Source: an uncultured Clostridium sp. (lineage in GTDB: Bacteria; Bacillota; Clostridia; UBA1212; UBA1255). Taken from it: a stretch of DNA of 8,553 nt. Within the stretch, counting starts at the first letter, position 1, and each line of letters opens with the position of its first letter. This document shows positions 6,830-8,553 of this stretch, piece after piece. Made by a program: the position numbers and the translations under genes. Below the pieces are notes generated by a model. That model did no database searches. It was not told the DNA's origin and was given only the letters and a program-made list of their open reading frames with translations. The stretch is taken from assembly GCA_900555605.1 (NCBI GenBank), contig USLW01000070.1:1-8553 (forward strand). Reading direction: 5' to 3'.

Positions 6830-8553
6830 TTGTGTCTCTGCTGGAGTGTCCGGCTTGTCCGGCGTCTTTGCCGGTACGTTTCACGGCGGTCTGCCTGCGG
6901 CGCTGCTCGGAAATTCTGGGCGGCTTCTGTTTTTCCCGGGGTCGGATCAAACATTGGGGACCGGTCCCGATCAGATCTTCTCTGCCCGCCTGTTTCAATG
7001 CCTCTGATACCAGATGGTAGTTCTTAGGGTTCCGATACTGCAGCAGTGCGCGCTGCATGGCTTTTTCCGCAGGGGCCTTTGCGGTATAGACCGCTTTGCC
7101 GCTGCGCGGGTCCAGACCGGTATAGTACATACAGGTTGATAATGTAGAGGGAGTCGGATAAAAATCCTGAACCTGCTCCGGCGTGTATCGAATGGATTTC
7201 AGATATTCCGCCATGGCAACCGCATCCTGCAGCGTAGCGCCGGGATGAGAAGACATCAGATAGGGCACGACAAATTGCTTTTTATGGAGCTGCTCATTGA
7301 TTTCCGTATATTTTTTGGCAAAGGCTTCATAGATCCGATGGGGAGGCTTGCCCATTACCCGCAGCACACGATCGCTCGTATGCTCCGGTGCGACCTTTAA
7401 TTGGCCGCTGATATGATGCGCACACAGTTCTCTGAGGATACTGTCCCGTTTCGGATCTGCCATGATATAATCAAAACGGATACCGGACCGGATAAAAACC
7501 TTTTTTACATGCGGCAGTTCCCGCAGCCTGCGGAGCAGGGTCATATAGTCGCTGTGGTCGACGGTTAAATTTTCGCATGGAGCGGGAAACAGACACTGCT
7601 TTTTGGGACAGACGCCTTTTGTCAGCTGCTTTTTACATGACGGCTGCCTGAAATTTGCGGTGGGCCCGCCGACATCGTTGATATATCCTTTAAAATCCGG
7701 ATCATAGGTCATCCGGATTGCTTCGGCAACAATCGATTCGTGGCTTCTGCTTTGAATGATTCGGCCCTGATGAAAGGTCAGCGCACAGAAACTACAGCCG
7801 CCGAAACAGCCTCTGCTGCTGGTGATGCTGAATTTTACCTCTTCAATTCCCGGAATACCGCCTTGTGCCTGGTACATGGGATGATAATCCCGCATATACG
7901 GCAGCGCGTAGACGCGATCCATCTCAGAGCGGGTCAGCGGTTTTGACGGCGGATTCTGGACCACAAACAGCTTCTCTCCGTAAGGCTCCGCCAGCATTTT
8001 ACCGTGAAACGGGTCCGTATTTTGGTACTGTATATAAAAGCTGCGGGCAAAGGCCTCTTTGCCTTTATGACTGTTTTCCGAGACTTCCTCATAGGAGGGG
8101 AGCCGCTGAAAGGGAAGATCCGGGTTGAGGTGTTTCGTTTTATATACGGTTCCGTTAATAAACGTGATATCCTTTATATTCAGACCGCTGTTCAGCGCGT
8201 CCGCAATTTCTACAATGGACCGTTCTCCCATGCCATAGGAAATCAAATCTGCCCCGGAATCAATCAGGATGGATTTCATGACGTGGTCGCTCCAATAGTC
8301 ATAATGCGCCATACGGCGGAGGCTGGCTTCGATTCCGCCGATAATAATGGGAATATTACCGAAAAGACTGCGGATAAGGCCGCAGTAGACAATCGTCGCC
8401 CGGTCCGGCCGGAGCCCGGTTTTGCCGCCGGGCGAATAATAATCATAATCGCGCCGTTTTTTTGCAACCGTATAATGACTGACCATGGTATCCATATTTC
8501 CGCCGCTTACCAAAAAACCGAGCCGCGGCCTGCCGAGAACCGCCACGCTGCCG
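6804..8553 (-). CDS. YgiQ-family radical SAM protein (5' partial)
   Basis: This is a member of the YgiQ (UPF0313) radical SAM family, whose reaction is not established. The frame runs off the right edge: GTG at 8546-8544 encodes an internal valine in the conserved stretch [16 protein letters not shown], so roughly 80-100 N-terminal residues are missing. Numbering from that valine, family blocks are RPDRATIVY (46-54), GGIEASLRR (70-78), HYDYWSD (81-87) and YGMGER (104-109). The radical SAM cluster is C247-x3-C251-x2-C254. A second cysteine set (C304, C313, C318, C324) follows and could bind another iron-sulfur cluster. [17 protein letters not shown] (385-401) and [17 protein letters not shown] (461-477) are strongly characteristic. 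The last 46 residues are low-complexity and very basic (18 Lys/Arg), ending KKKSKNK. The gene converges on hemZ, with stop codons almost touching, and I see no clear terminator for it. The symbol ygiQ is often used, but orthology to the E. coli gene rests on similarity only. Confidence 0.93.
   Translation of the reverse strand, partial: GSVAVLGRPRLGFLVSGGNMDTMVSHYTVAKKRRDYDYYSPGGKTGLRPDRATIVYCGLIRSLFGNIPIIIGGIEASLRRMAHYDYWSDHVMKSILIDSGADLISYGMGERSIVEIADALNSGLNIKDITFINGTVYKTKHLNPDLPFQRLPSYEEVSENSHKGKEAFARSFYIQYQNTDPFHGKMLAEPYGEKLFVVQNPPSKPLTRSEMDRVYALPYMRDYHPMYQAQGGIPGIEEVKFSITSSRGCFGGCSFCALTFHQGRIIQSRSHESIVAEAIRMTYDPDFKGYINDVGGPTANFRQPSCKKQLTKGVCPKKQCLFPAPCENLTVDHSDYMTLLRRLRELPHVKKVFIRSGIRFDYIMADPKRDSILRELCAHHISGQLKVAPEHTSDRVLRVMGKPPHRIYEAFAKKYTEINEQLHKKQFVVPYLMSSHPGATLQDAVAMAEYLKSIRYTPEQVQDFYPTPSTLSTCMYYTGLDPRSGKAVYTAKAPAEKAMQRALLQYRNPKNYHLVSEALKQAGREDLIGTGPQCLIRPREKQKPPRISEQRRRQTAVKRTGKDAGQAGHSSRDTRKKKSKNK

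Noticed and set aside
1..8553. Search for a novel system: defence genes, toxin-antitoxin pair, CRISPR repeats, transposase, phage genes, retron or tRNA.
   Set aside because: All substantial open frames belong to known housekeeping families, and I saw no direct repeat arrays, cloverleaf or terminal inverted repeats. I do not claim a new system here.

Overview
The window looks like a chromosomal core region of an anaerobic member of the Clostridia (Bacillota) with a fairly GC-rich genome, judged by eye at a little over 50% GC. The basis is gene content and order: recJ, a bifunctional rel-type (p)ppGpp gene, dtd, a glyoxalase-II-like MBL-fold hydrolase and hemZ follow each other on one strand, an arrangement typical of clostridial genomes. 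HemZ and the Firmicute-type C-terminal extension on RecJ point the same way. I cannot name genus or species from the sequence alone.

Layout. Plus strand, bases 1-6795: a tight five-gene run. It starts inside recJ (5' end cut off by the window), then rel after a 13-nt gap, dtd overlapping the rel stop by ATGA, a 123-nt structured spacer, the MBL-fold hydrolase, a 33-nt spacer, and hemZ with a non-ATG start. Minus strand, bases 8553-6804: the larger part of a YgiQ-family radical SAM gene, whose 5' end lies beyond the right edge. hemZ and ygiQ converge with only 7 or 8 bases between the stop codons. A small hairpin that includes both stop codons, followed by a T-rich stretch, is the likely terminator of the plus-strand operon.

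How the genes fit together. The plus-strand genes are housekeeping functions: single-strand DNA exonuclease (RecJ), alarmone synthesis and hydrolysis (Rel), removal of D-amino acids from tRNA (Dtd), a hydrolase of unknown substrate, and a radical SAM enzyme of the coproporphyrinogen dehydrogenase family (HemZ). They are probably co-transcribed, with translational coupling between rel and dtd. No pathway links all five; the conserved order more likely reflects shared growth-related expression than one biochemical process. YgiQ is a conserved radical SAM protein without an established reaction.

I found no mobile element, CRISPR array, tRNA or rRNA gene, phage gene, toxin-antitoxin pair or defence system. 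Catalytic motifs are intact in every gene and I see no frameshift. The window appears to be ordinary core genome; the points worth a second look are the two-hairpin spacer upstream of the MBL gene, the stop-codon hairpin between hemZ and ygiQ, the basic tail of YgiQ and the missing apt and hisS/aspS neighbours.
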